From the NCBI RefSeq assembly GCF_022317005.1, contig NZ_CP081006.1:3720001-3784000 (forward strand): DNA of 64,000 nt, in the 5' to 3' direction. The notes beneath the pieces are model-generated. The model was given only the letters and a program-made list of their open reading frames with translations. It ran no database searches and was not told the origin of the DNA. Positions 42,915-52,180 of the stretch are shown here, one piece after another. The DNA is from Mycobacterium sp. IDR2000157661 (GTDB lineage Bacteria; Actinomycetota; Actinomycetes; Mycobacteriales; Mycobacteriaceae). The position numbers and the translations under genes were made by a program. The first letter of the stretch is position 1; each line of letters begins with the position of its first letter.

Positions 42915-44792
42915 TCAACGCGCGGCCTGCAGCGTGATGTCGGAAATGCTGGTGCGGCTCTGCCCGTCGGTGGTCCCCAGCTTCGTGATCCACACGAGCA
43001 CATTGGCCGTCTCAGTGCCGTCGTCGACCGGGATGCGGTTTTCTCCCGGTTCGAGCGGAACGCTCGGGGTGAGTTCGGTCGTGTTCGCCAGGCTCGCCGG
43101 GTTGGGGCTGTCGGCCGCTCGGATCTGCACTTCGGTTCCTGTGCTCGGCACGTCGACGGTCACTTCGCTCAGCGCGGTCGGCTCGGGCAGCCGCAGGAGC
43201 AGTCCGACACCTTGTTTGAACGCGGGAAACGGGGTGGCATCGGTGTAGATGTCGGTGGGCCACGACGTCCCGGGATCCCCGTCGATCGCCTTACCGGCTT
43301 CGTCGGGATGGTCGGGGGCGCCGCCGGGGGAGAAGACCGTGGCGCTCTCCGCCCTCACGACCGGTCCGGGGCCCCCGTCGGACCACAGGCCGAACCCCTT
43401 CGTGAGGACGACGGCCGCAATCGCGACCAGCGCGACCACACCGATCACCGCAGCTCGGACAATCGATTCTGTTCGCCGGGACTTCGGCGCGGTGGGCGCG
43501 GAGGACACGGCGGAACTGGCGCTCGATTTGCCTGACAGCACGGGCCGGCGTCGCCCCCTGGTACGTGCCGAATGGTTGATCACCGAATCGGCCATCAGAA
43601 GGGCGCCATCCCAGATGCCGTTGACCTCGACCACGTCCCCGTCGGCGAGCGGCCCGGCGATGGCGGCTCCCCGCAGCTCGGTCGGGACCACCGTGTGCAC
43701 AGCGCCGGTCGACTCGTAGCGCTCCACGCGGAAGGTCCAGACTTCCTCGTCGCCGCTGCCCGGGCCTGCCGCTCTCTTATGCACAGCGCGTGCGGTGCCG
43801 TGCACCGTCATCCTGTCCAGTCGCTTCGTGTGCTGCGGTGCGACGGGGCCAGACTCATCGGCGAAGGCGAAGGGCGCGGTGTGCACGCCCGCATCGGGCG
43901 GGCCGGGTGGACCCGGCGGCGGCGCCAGCACACGGGTCGCCGAGGCGCAGTCCGGGTCACGTTCGGAGAGTGCCCGAGCCAGGTCCATGCAGCGCGGATA
44001 CCGGTCGTTCGGGTCCTTGGCAAGGGCTTTGTCGAGGACACCATCGAGATCGGCGAGATCGGGCCGACGGTCGGAGAGCTTGGGTGGCGGCTCGTTGAGG
44101 TGACACCCGACCACGACCGCCCGATTGGAGTGGTTGAACAACGGAGCGCCGGTGAGCAGGTGATAGGCGGTCGCGGCAAGGGCGTATTGATCGACCCGGC
44201 CGTCGATCGACCGACTGGTCAGCTGCTCGGGTGCCGCGTAGGTGACAGTGCCGATCGCCATGTTCGCCTCGGTGAGACCGCTGATGTCGTCCGCCTCGCG
44301 AGCGATGCCGAAGTCGGTGAGAAGCACCCGGCGCCTGCCGCCGCCGGACGGTTCGGTCACCAGGATGTTCGCGGGCTTGACGTCCCGATGCAACAGCCGC
44401 CGTTCGTGCGCGAAGTCCAGGGCCTCGGCCACGGCCGTCACGATCTCGGCGACCTCCTCGTGCGGCATTCCGGACCGGTAGCGCTGTTCCACCAGTTGAC
44501 CGGCGTCGGTGCCCTCGACGTAGTCCATCGAGATCCACAGCCGACCATCGAACTCGCCGCGGTCGTGAACGCCCACGATGTGCGGATGCCACAGCGTCGC
44601 GGCCAACTCGGCCTCTCGATTGAAGCGCGCCCTGAACTCCTCGTCGCCGGTGGCGTCGAGGGACAGAATCTTCAGAGCATCCAAGCGCGGTAGTCGGGGA
44701 TGCTGGGCCAGGTAGACCTCGCCCATGCCACCAGAGCCGAGAAGCCGCTGAATGGTATAGCCGGCGAAAACCTCGCCGCTGCTAAACGGCAT
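42915..44792 (-). CDS. Membrane Ser/Thr protein kinase with discoidin-like ectodomain
   Basis: A 625-aa eukaryotic-type kinase. The N-terminal catalytic domain (about 10-275) has GSGGMGEVYLAQ, Lys41 (ALKIL), LLHRDVKPANILV, LLTDFGIAREAD and GTVTYAAPEQL. After a Pro-rich linker there is a small beta domain (VERYESTGAVHTVVPTELRG...VVEVNGIWDG), one transmembrane helix (IVRAAVIGVVALVAIAAVVL, about 455-475) and an extracytoplasmic domain (SATVFSPGGAPDHPDEAGKAIDGDPGTSWPTDIY) resembling F5/8-type C/discoidin modules, as in mycobacterial MviN. It lacks PASTA repeats. It may sense carbohydrate or peptidoglycan. ATG 44792 was chosen just before the kinase fold. Confidence 0.9.
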   Translation of the reverse strand: MPFSSGEVFAGYTIQRLLGSGGMGEVYLAQHPRLPRLDALKILSLDATGDEEFRARFNREAELAATLWHPHIVGVHDRGEFDGRLWISMDYVEGTDAGQLVEQRYRSGMPHEEVAEIVTAVAEALDFAHERRLLHRDVKPANILVTEPSGGGRRRVLLTDFGIAREADDISGLTEANMAIGTVTYAAPEQLTSRSIDGRVDQYALAATAYHLLTGAPLFNHSNRAVVVGCHLNEPPPKLSDRRPDLADLDGVLDKALAKDPNDRYPRCMDLARALSERDPDCASATRVLAPPPGPPGPPDAGVHTAPFAFADESGPVAPQHTKRLDRMTVHGTARAVHKRAAGPGSGDEEVWTFRVERYESTGAVHTVVPTELRGAAIAGPLADGDVVEVNGIWDGALLMADSVINHSARTRGRRRPVLSGKSSASSAVSSAPTAPKSRRTESIVRAAVIGVVALVAIAAVVLTKGFGLWSDGGPGPVVRAESATVFSPGGAPDHPDEAGKAIDGDPGTSWPTDIYTDATPFPAFKQGVGLLLRLPEPTALSEVTVDVPSTGTEVQIRAADSPNPASLANTTELTPSVPLEPGENRIPVDDGTETANVLVWITKLGTTDGQSRTSISDITLQAAR

Positions 44793-44960
44793 AGCGGCAA
44801 GCCTACAAAAGCGGCGAACCGCAACGCCGTTACGCCGGAGGGGCTGCGGGTACCCGATGACGACGTAGTTCGGCTGGACCAGCTCAAACCGCGTCTGTCG
44901 TAGTGGCGGGCGGTGGGCTTTGATCGCCACGGCCGCTCCGGCGCGAAAGGAAACCAAGAG

Positions 44961-47783
44961 GTGCAGGCTTCGTCCGCGAGTTCGCCCGATGTCGCCGACC
45001 GCGGGAACTCCGCCGACAGCGGCGGAGAAGCGCCATGGCACACCCGGTCGGTACCCGACACTGAAGCCGCGTTCGACGTCGACGCATCGGTCGGGCTCGA
45101 CGAATCGACGGTCGCGGAGCGACAGCGGGAGTTCGGGCCCAACGAGTTGGGCGAGGGCGCGAAGGACCCGGCGTGGAAGAAGATCGCCCGGCTACTGGCC
45201 GACAAGATGACGATCGTCTTGGTCGTCGCCGCCGCGGTCAGTGCCTTCGTCTCCAGGGAGTGGGAGACCCCGGTCGTCATCCTGGTGGTCATCACCTTCA
45301 ACACGGTGTTGAACTACGTGCAGGAAGCGCGCGCCGAGAGCAGCCTGGAGGCGTTGCGCGAGTCGTCGGTCGCGCAGACCCGGGTGCGGCGGGGCGGCCA
45401 TGAATCACAGGTGCCTCCCGCAGAACTGGTTCCGGGTGACGTGGTCCGCCTCGAGGCCGGTGATGCGGTCCCGGCCGACGGCCGGCTGGTTGAGGCGGTT
45501 CGCCTGCAGGTCGCCGAAGCCTCGTTGACCGGTGAGTCGCAACCGGTCGACAAGACGACGGAAACCTTCGACGACCCGAAGCTCCCCATCGGTGACCGCG
45601 CCAACATGCTGTTCATGAACACGGCCGTCACCCGGGGTACGGCGACCATGGTCGTTACGGCCACGGGGATGAGCACCCAGATGGGCGCCATCGCCGGTCT
45701 TCTCGGCGAGGCCGGCGGCGGCAAGACCCCCTTGCAGCGCCGCATCGACCACCTCGCCGGCGTGTTGACGGTGGTGGCCATTGCCGTCGTCGCCGTGGTC
45801 TTCGTGATGGGCCTGTTGCGGGGTCAGTCCTGGTCCGAATTGCTCCTGACCGCTGTCTCGCTCGCGGTGGCGACCATTCCCGAAGGTCTGACTGCGGTCG
45901 TGGCTTTCACCCTGGCCATGGGCGCGTCCAAGCTGGCTCGGCGGGGCGCGATCATCAAGCAGCTCGCGGCGGTCGAAACGCTGGGCAGCACCGCCCACAT
46001 CGCCACGGACAAGACCGGCACATTGACGCTGAACGAGATGACAGTGCGGCGGCTGCTCATCGACGGCCGTGCCTTCAAGGTCAGCGGGGAGGGATATTCG
46101 ACCGACGGCAAGATCCTCACCCCCGACCGCCGGCCGCTGCCCGACCTGACCGACGCGCTGCTGTCGATGGCGCTGTGCAACGACGCCTCGATCAACGACG
46201 GGCAACTGGTGGGCGATCCCACCGAGGGCGCGCTCGTCGTACTGGCCGAAAAGGGCGGCATCGATGTCGAAGGCGCCCGCAAGTCACACCCGCGGGTGGC
46301 GCAGGTTCCGTTCGACTCGGACTACAAGTTCATGGCCACCTTCCATCGGGCCGACGACGGCGGTCCGGAGAGTCACCGCTGCTTCGTCAAGGGTGCGCCC
46401 GGGGTGTTGTTGGAGCTGGCGGATTCCGTGTTGTCCGACGACGGGCCCCGACGGCTGGAGTCCGCAGATCGCGAGCGGATCGGTGAGCGTATCGACGAGC
46501 TGGCCGCCGAAGGGCTGCGCACGCTGCTGATCGCCGGCCGCGACATCGACGGGGACCTCCCGGACGACCCCGATGAGCTGAAAGCCTGCGTGACCGGCCT
46601 CACCGTTTACGCCGTTGTCGGCATCGTCGATCCCGCACGGCCGGAAGCCGCCAAGGCCATCCAGGTGGCGCGCGAGGCGGGCATCGTCGTCCACATGATC
46701 ACCGGCGACCATCTCGTGACGGCGTCGGCGATCGCGGATTCGCTGGGTATTCCGGGTGATTCGGCCGAGGGCTCGGGGCTCGACGACCTCGACGATGACG
46801 CGCTGCGCGACCGCGCCCGTGACTACGGGGTGCTGGCGCGGGTGGCCCCCGAACACAAGATCCGGTTCGTCAAGGCGCTGCAAGCACGCGGCGAGGTCAT
46901 CGCGATGACCGGTGACGGTGTCAACGACGCTCCTGCGCTGAAACAGGCCGACATCGGTGTCGCGATGGGCATCACCGGCACCGACGTCTCCAAGGGTGCG
47001 GCGAAGATGATCCTCACCGATGACAACTTCGCCACCATCGTCGCCGCGGTGCAGGAAGGCCGGGGGATCTACGCGAACATCGTGAAGTTCGTCCGCTTCC
47101 AGCTGACGACGGCGTGGGGCTTCGTGCTCATCTTCCTGGTCGCCGGAGCCCTGGGACTCGCGGGTGGCTCACCGTTCACCGCACTGCAGATCCTCTGGGT
47201 GAACATCATCATGGACGGCCCCCCGGCGATGGCATTGGGTGTCGACCCGCCCGAAACCGGCACCATGACAGCGAAACCACGTCCGCCCCACGAACGGCTG
47301 TTGAACCGGCAGAGGCTCGTGCGGATCTTGCTGTTGGGTCTGGTGATGACGGTCGGAACCGTCGCTGTGCTGGCCTTCGCCGACGACCTGTTCCCGGAAA
47401 GTGCCGGCGATCCGTTGTTCGTGACCACACTGGCGTTCACCACGTTCGTCTTCTACCAGGTGTTCAACCTGCTCAACGTGCGGTCCGTCAAGCATTCGGT
47501 GTTCTCCCTGCAAACGTTCACGAATCGCTCGATCTGGGTGGCGCTGGGAGCGGTCATCGTCCTGCAGATCATGGTGGTGAACCTTGGTGTCCTGCAGGAC
47601 TTCTTCGACACCACCTCGCTGACATCGGCGCAATGGGGGCTGGCGATCCTCGTGGGATCGTCGGTGCTCTGGGTCGAAGAGATCGTCAAAGCCATTCTGC
47701 GCGCACGGGATTCCTCAGGTACGGAGTCCGAGCACCAGGACGGGTCGGCCACCCATATCGAGTCAGAGCTGTCGAAACGCTGA
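44961..47783 (+). CDS. P2-type cation-transporting ATPase (CtpF/SERCA-like)
   Basis: A 940-aa P-type ATPase. Order: N-terminal cation ATPase domain, TGES actuator (LTGESQPVD), TM4 with IPEGL, phosphorylation site DKTGTLT, nucleotide-binding KGAPG, hinge TGDGVNDAPALKQADIG, and a C-terminal membrane domain with VNIIMDGPPAMALG. The PEGL, Asn and Asp of site II (SERCA Glu309, Asn796, Asp800) are kept. The TM5 segment LTTAWGFVL lacks the equivalents of Asn768 and Glu771, and Met replaces Thr799, implying one altered ion site. Ca2+ or Mn2+ export is likely. GTG 44961 has a nearby GAAAGG; a GTG at 44913 is possible. Divergent from the kinase gene. Confidence 0.9.
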   Translation: MQASSASSPDVADRGNSADSGGEAPWHTRSVPDTEAAFDVDASVGLDESTVAERQREFGPNELGEGAKDPAWKKIARLLADKMTIVLVVAAAVSAFVSREWETPVVILVVITFNTVLNYVQEARAESSLEALRESSVAQTRVRRGGHESQVPPAELVPGDVVRLEAGDAVPADGRLVEAVRLQVAEASLTGESQPVDKTTETFDDPKLPIGDRANMLFMNTAVTRGTATMVVTATGMSTQMGAIAGLLGEAGGGKTPLQRRIDHLAGVLTVVAIAVVAVVFVMGLLRGQSWSELLLTAVSLAVATIPEGLTAVVAFTLAMGASKLARRGAIIKQLAAVETLGSTAHIATDKTGTLTLNEMTVRRLLIDGRAFKVSGEGYSTDGKILTPDRRPLPDLTDALLSMALCNDASINDGQLVGDPTEGALVVLAEKGGIDVEGARKSHPRVAQVPFDSDYKFMATFHRADDGGPESHRCFVKGAPGVLLELADSVLSDDGPRRLESADRERIGERIDELAAEGLRTLLIAGRDIDGDLPDDPDELKACVTGLTVYAVVGIVDPARPEAAKAIQVAREAGIVVHMITGDHLVTASAIADSLGIPGDSAEGSGLDDLDDDALRDRARDYGVLARVAPEHKIRFVKALQARGEVIAMTGDGVNDAPALKQADIGVAMGITGTDVSKGAAKMILTDDNFATIVAAVQEGRGIYANIVKFVRFQLTTAWGFVLIFLVAGALGLAGGSPFTALQILWVNIIMDGPPAMALGVDPPETGTMTAKPRPPHERLLNRQRLVRILLLGLVMTVGTVAVLAFADDLFPESAGDPLFVTTLAFTTFVFYQVFNLLNVRSVKHSVFSLQTFTNRSIWVALGAVIVLQIMVVNLGVLQDFFDTTSLTSAQWGLAILVGSSVLWVEEIVKAILRARDSSGTESEHQDGSATHIESELSKR

Positions 47784-48006
47784 CCGCGTCCCGTCGTCGC
47801 GATTCGCACATCTGTTTGACCTTAGAGCGAAAAGTACGGCCGGTCACCATGTTCCATGGAATTGACGTCGTTGACGTATTTTGCGGTTTCTTGGCGACTT
47901 CGTGTCGTACGCTTTCGCGGCAGTCGCCTGTGCACCGTCCGCGGACGGTTCGACGCATTGGCGGCGAATCATGTGGGGTCATTGCCGACGGCTTTCGGGG
48001 GGATGC

Positions 48007-51000
48007 ATGGGGTATGCGCAACACGTCGGTCGAGTAGGCGCGTTGGCGGTGGCGCTGGGAGTGGGCGCCGCCGTGGCGACCACGCCGGGCATAGCGCGGG
48101 CCGACGACGGTTCTTCGGTATCTCCGGGGACCGCCGAGCCTTCGTCGTCCGACGCCGCCGACGTGGTGAACGGGGGGAGTGGCGTACCGAGCGTGGCACC
48201 GGCGCCGGATCGCGTCGACAGCAGTGCGTCGGGGAGTATCGCGCCGGACGGCCCCCAGGAACCCACGACGGGTGCAACCACCACTATCACGGTCGGCTCA
48301 GCGCCCCCGGTCACCATCACGAGTTCGGGCGGCGCCAACTCGAGCGTCGGCACCGAGCCGTCGGTGACCGAAATCGACTCGGCGGATGACGACGAGGCTG
48401 AGGAAATACCGGATCTCGTCACGGCGCCGGCTTCGGGCAAGACGCCGGAAGCACCGAACGGCGGGGTCGCGACCGCTGTACCGACTCCCGGCGGCGATGT
48501 CCACGAGTCAGCCTCGGGCGTCGTCGACCAAGTCCGCACCGCCGTCGAGAGTGACGGCAGCAACGCCTTCTTGGGCGTCGCCGGGACCGCCGACTCCTTC
48601 GGAGCAGCAGGCTCGACGGTGCAGTATGCACCGGCAGAGCAAGCGGTCGCGTTCTCCGTCGCCGAGGCCGTGGTGTCGACGACATCGACGCAATCGGCGA
48701 CACCGCTCGTCACCCCGGTCGTGGTCACCCCGATACGGCAGCAGCCGCCGGGTCCTTTCCAAGTTCTCGGAGCGTTGCCGGGCGCGCTCGCCAACGCCGC
48801 CGTAGCCCTGGTGACGGCGGCGCTGGCGCCGCTGTTCGCGCCCGGGATCATCAATGCTCCCAACCTCCCACCTCAGACACCGGCGCTGTGGGTGATGTTG
48901 GCCTGGGCGCGTCGACAGCTGTTCAACGCCAAGCCGACCCTTGCTCCCGTCGCGGCGACGACCGACCCCACCACCGGCCTCGTCACCGGCGACCTTCACG
49001 CCAGTGACCCCGACGGGGATCCGCTCACCTTCACCGTCGTTCGCCAGCCCGCGAACGGTGAGCTCGTCATCGATTCGGCAGCCGGCACGTACACCTACAC
49101 TCCTCGTTCGGGTTTCGCCGGCAGCGACACCTTCGTCGTTACGGTTACCGACGGGGGACCCGACGGCCTGTTCGGCTTCCTCGAGGCCGACAACGGCCAC
49201 AGCAGCACCGCCGCGATCACGATCCGGGTCCCGTCCCTGGCCGCAGACCCGGCGTTCACCATCGAGGGCACCGACGCCGAGACCGGCGCAGTCTCCGGCA
49301 GGCTCAACGTCACCGGCCTCGACAATGGCGCGGCCGGCCTGGCGGTCACGTCTGCGCCGTCCCGAGGCGCGGTCGTACTCAATGCCGACGGCACCTTCGT
49401 CTACACCCCGACGCCGATCGCGCGGGCGCTGGCGTCCTGGTCCGACGAGGACGTCACCGACTCCTTCACGGTGACCGTCTCGGACGGCTTCAGCGTTCCG
49501 AGGAGCGTCACCGTCACCCCGGTCGTCGACCCGTCCCTCAACGCGCTTGCCTACATGGTGCCCGCGGACTCGGGCTTCAACAGATATCTTCTCGACACCG
49601 CGGTACAGCTTGACCCAGTGACCGGTCGCGTCTACGCCGAGCGGGCCCACGGGGACTACCGGAATTATGTACCGGGCCAACCGGTTCCGACTTACCTGAG
49701 CCTGGTCGCGATTTCGCCCGACGGCACGGTCGTCGAAACCGACGAGGTCCGCGCCACGGGACACGAGGGCACCGCCATCAACCCGGTGACCGGCGTCGGA
49801 TATCTCGTCTCCACCTTCGCCGATCCGGTCACGGGAGTCACGACCAGCCACATCGCCGTCATCACCGCCGAGGGTGACGCCCGCGTGATCACAGCGGCCG
49901 GCACCGCGATCGGCGGCACGGTGTTCAACGCCGCTACGGGACACGGGTACCAAACCATCGAGGGTTTCGACCCCACCACCGGACCGGTGACCCATGTCGT
50001 CCGGTTCGACAGCAATGGCGAGCTGTTGGGCATCGATAAGCTGACCGGCCGGGCCGTGGGCGGCGTCGTCACCGACCCGGTCACCGGGCGGGCCTTCCAG
50101 ACCACCGAGGTGGTGCTCCTGCCGTCCAACGTGTCGACCACCCACCTCACGGTCTTCGCTGGCGATGGCTCGGCGGTGACCCACAGCGGGTTGGCGGGCA
50201 AGCCGGTGGGCCAGGTGATTGTGAATTCGACTACGGGCAGCGTGTATCAGACCTCCAGGATTCGAGACCGGATCACCGGCACCAACGAAACCGCCGTCGT
50301 GGTCGTGGACGCCACGGGCACAGTGGCGCACACGGAGATCATCTCCGGGTTGCCGATCGGCGGCGTGGTGGTCAATCCGCTGACGGGCTCGGTTTATCAG
50401 ACGACGCTTCCGAACATCGGTCCAGACGACCCGTTGGTCACCGTGGTCACCGCGGTACATGCCGATGGCTCCAGTGTCACCACCGGTCGGCTGCCCGGGT
50501 CACCCGACAGTGGCGTCATCGTCAACCCGGTCAGTGGGACTGTCTACCAGCTCACCACCGACACCGCCCTGGACACCCTGGTGAACGTCATCGAGGGAGA
50601 TGGTTCGGTCCACACGGCCACCCTCCCGGGAGGGATCACGGGCGAGGTCCAGTTCAACCCGGTCGGCGACTCCGCTTATGTCACCACCACCAACGGCGGC
50701 GTGACCTCTCTGACCATCGTCGACACAGCCGGCGACATCCGCACCGTGCCCGGGTCGTTGGTCGGTGTTCCGGTGTTGGATCCGGTGACCGGACAGGTGT
50801 TCGTCACCAGCGCGGGCAGCGACGGTGCGACGCTCACGATCGCCAACGCCGATGGCAGGGTCCTCGATTCCCTTGTGCTGGGCGGTATTCCGCGCGACGG
50901 TGCCGGACGGAACCCCGTCACCGGCACCATCTACCAAACTACTAACCCGCAGGACCTCAGTTCGACCACCGTGCACATCATCGGCGCCGACGGCGAGCGC

Positions 51001-51609
51001 ATCGCCACTCATGTCTTGCCGGAATCGACGGGCTTCGGTGCGGTGGTAAACCCGAAGACGGGCATGCTCTACCAACTGACCACCTATGACGACCGCATCG
51101 CCGGCACACTGCACGTCATCGACACCGAGGGCACGGTCATCGCCCACGAGGTGCCCGGATGGCCTTTCCCAATAGACGATAACCAGGGCCTAATAGCGCG
51201 CGTCGTGGCCAACCCGGTGACCGGTGGCGCGTATCTGGTTGTCACCGACTATGTTCGGCCTGAATTCAGTCCGGCTCCAAGGGCCGAGATCGTCGTTGTC
51301 AGCCCCGATGGTGCTGACGTGACGGTCGTCGGCGAGAGCGACGGCTTCACCGGCGCGGTGGTGCGGGAGCTCGCGGTCAATCCGGTGACCGGAGTGGCCT
51401 ATCAGCTCAGCCTTCTCGTCCTTCCAGGGGGCAGCGGTATGTTGATCACGTCGATATTCGACGATGCGAGTGTCGTGGTCACCGATCCGCTCGCCGGGTT
51501 GAGCCAACGCAATCCTGTCGTCGACCCCCGTACCGGCACCGTCTACCAGGTGACTGACAGGGGAGTGTGGGTCGTCGACGTCACGCCGGAAGCACTGTCC
51601 GTGGGGTGA
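48007..51609 (+). CDS. Exported 1200-aa protein: cadherin/Ig-like domains plus 14 propeller repeats
   Basis: A large secreted or surface protein. Residues 1-33 form a signal peptide of mycobacterial type (GYAQHVGRVGALAVALGVGAAVATTPGIARA). Ser/Thr/Ala-rich disorder follows, then a hydrophobic/Pro segment about 265-300 (LPPQTPALWVMLAWARRQLF) common in mycobacterial surface proteins. Two VCBS/cadherin-like domains (about 310-410 and 415-515) come next, the first with SDPDGDPLTFTVVRQPANGE. Residues about 530-1190 contain 14 repeats of the form (N/D)PxTGxxYQ(T/L), spaced about 47 residues, resembling YVTN-type beta-propeller blades; 14 would make two seven-bladed propellers. It probably acts in cell-surface binding. 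Start ATG 48007. No partner is evident. Confidence 0.83.
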   Translation: MGYAQHVGRVGALAVALGVGAAVATTPGIARADDGSSVSPGTAEPSSSDAADVVNGGSGVPSVAPAPDRVDSSASGSIAPDGPQEPTTGATTTITVGSAPPVTITSSGGANSSVGTEPSVTEIDSADDDEAEEIPDLVTAPASGKTPEAPNGGVATAVPTPGGDVHESASGVVDQVRTAVESDGSNAFLGVAGTADSFGAAGSTVQYAPAEQAVAFSVAEAVVSTTSTQSATPLVTPVVVTPIRQQPPGPFQVLGALPGALANAAVALVTAALAPLFAPGIINAPNLPPQTPALWVMLAWARRQLFNAKPTLAPVAATTDPTTGLVTGDLHASDPDGDPLTFTVVRQPANGELVIDSAAGTYTYTPRSGFAGSDTFVVTVTDGGPDGLFGFLEADNGHSSTAAITIRVPSLAADPAFTIEGTDAETGAVSGRLNVTGLDNGAAGLAVTSAPSRGAVVLNADGTFVYTPTPIARALASWSDEDVTDSFTVTVSDGFSVPRSVTVTPVVDPSLNALAYMVPADSGFNRYLLDTAVQLDPVTGRVYAERAHGDYRNYVPGQPVPTYLSLVAISPDGTVVETDEVRATGHEGTAINPVTGVGYLVSTFADPVTGVTTSHIAVITAEGDARVITAAGTAIGGTVFNAATGHGYQTIEGFDPTTGPVTHVVRFDSNGELLGIDKLTGRAVGGVVTDPVTGRAFQTTEVVLLPSNVSTTHLTVFAGDGSAVTHSGLAGKPVGQVIVNSTTGSVYQTSRIRDRITGTNETAVVVVDATGTVAHTEIISGLPIGGVVVNPLTGSVYQTTLPNIGPDDPLVTVVTAVHADGSSVTTGRLPGSPDSGVIVNPVSGTVYQLTTDTALDTLVNVIEGDGSVHTATLPGGITGEVQFNPVGDSAYVTTTNGGVTSLTIVDTAGDIRTVPGSLVGVPVLDPVTGQVFVTSAGSDGATLTIANADGRVLDSLVLGGIPRDGAGRNPVTGTIYQTTNPQDLSSTTVHIIGADGERIATHVLPESTGFGAVVNPKTGMLYQLTTYDDRIAGTLHVIDTEGTVIAHEVPGWPFPIDDNQGLIARVVANPVTGGAYLVVTDYVRPEFSPAPRAEIVVVSPDGADVTVVGESDGFTGAVVRELAVNPVTGVAYQLSLLVLPGGSGMLITSIFDDASVVVTDPLAGLSQRNPVVDPRTGTVYQVTDRGVWVVDVTPEALSVG

Positions 51610-51665
51610 GCCGCAGCAGCCAACCCATTCGGCCGGTTCGGTGGGGCCAATCGGAAGTAGGGGAG

Positions 51666-52070
51666 TCAGGTCTTCTTGCGCGTGGAGCGGCCCCGCGGGG
51701 GCTCCTTGTCCGGCGGTGTGGCGCGCCGGTTAGCGAGCCTGCCGAGGTGCGAGACGCCGGGCATCGTCGCCACCGCGCCGTACACCTCGTTGCCGGTTGC
51801 GACTAGTGCTTCCAGTTGGGGCAGGATCGCGTCCATGGTCCGGATCATCGGGTCGGCCAACGCCAGGTAGCGTTCTGCGCGATCGACGGCTTGGTTGAGA
51901 CGTTCTGTTGCGGTTGCCAGGTTTTCGAGCAGTCCGGGCAGTTGACTTGCCATCTTCAGCGACGCGGGCGGAATGCGCAGGACTTCATCGGTCACCGACT
52001 GAGCAGTGGCGGCTGCCGCCTGCGCGGCCTCCTTGATATCTTTCGGCGTGGGAACCTTCGGGTTCGGCAT
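51666..52070 (-). CDS. 134-aa helical protein, paralogue B
   Basis: Paralogue of the 42452-42856 gene with identical length and colinear core: PTPKDIKEAAQAAAATAQSV, RIPPASLKMASQLPGLLENL, RAERYLALADPMIRTMDAILPQLEALVATGNEVYGAV, and a basic tail (ATPPDKEPPRGRSTRKKT). The two flank the 9-kb kinase/ATPase/propeller block. It follows the channel-like gene by 110 bp on the same strand. ATG 52070 matches the paralogue's start; the frame is open further but without similarity. Confidence 0.75.
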   Translation of the reverse strand: MPNPKVPTPKDIKEAAQAAAATAQSVTDEVLRIPPASLKMASQLPGLLENLATATERLNQAVDRAERYLALADPMIRTMDAILPQLEALVATGNEVYGAVATMPGVSHLGRLANRRATPPDKEPPRGRSTRKKT

Positions 52071-52180
52071 AAGACAACGATCCCGCACTCGCGGACGGTT
52101 GTGCACCATTTGCTGCAAGCCGGTGCGTCGAAGGGCGGTGACTGCCGCGAACAAGACCGTTCGACTTCGACGGGAATCGC

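Noticed and set aside
48508..50460. 650-aa minus-strand ORF opposite the propeller protein
   Set aside because: Its repetitive look only mirrors the repeats of the sense gene; no start site or homology.
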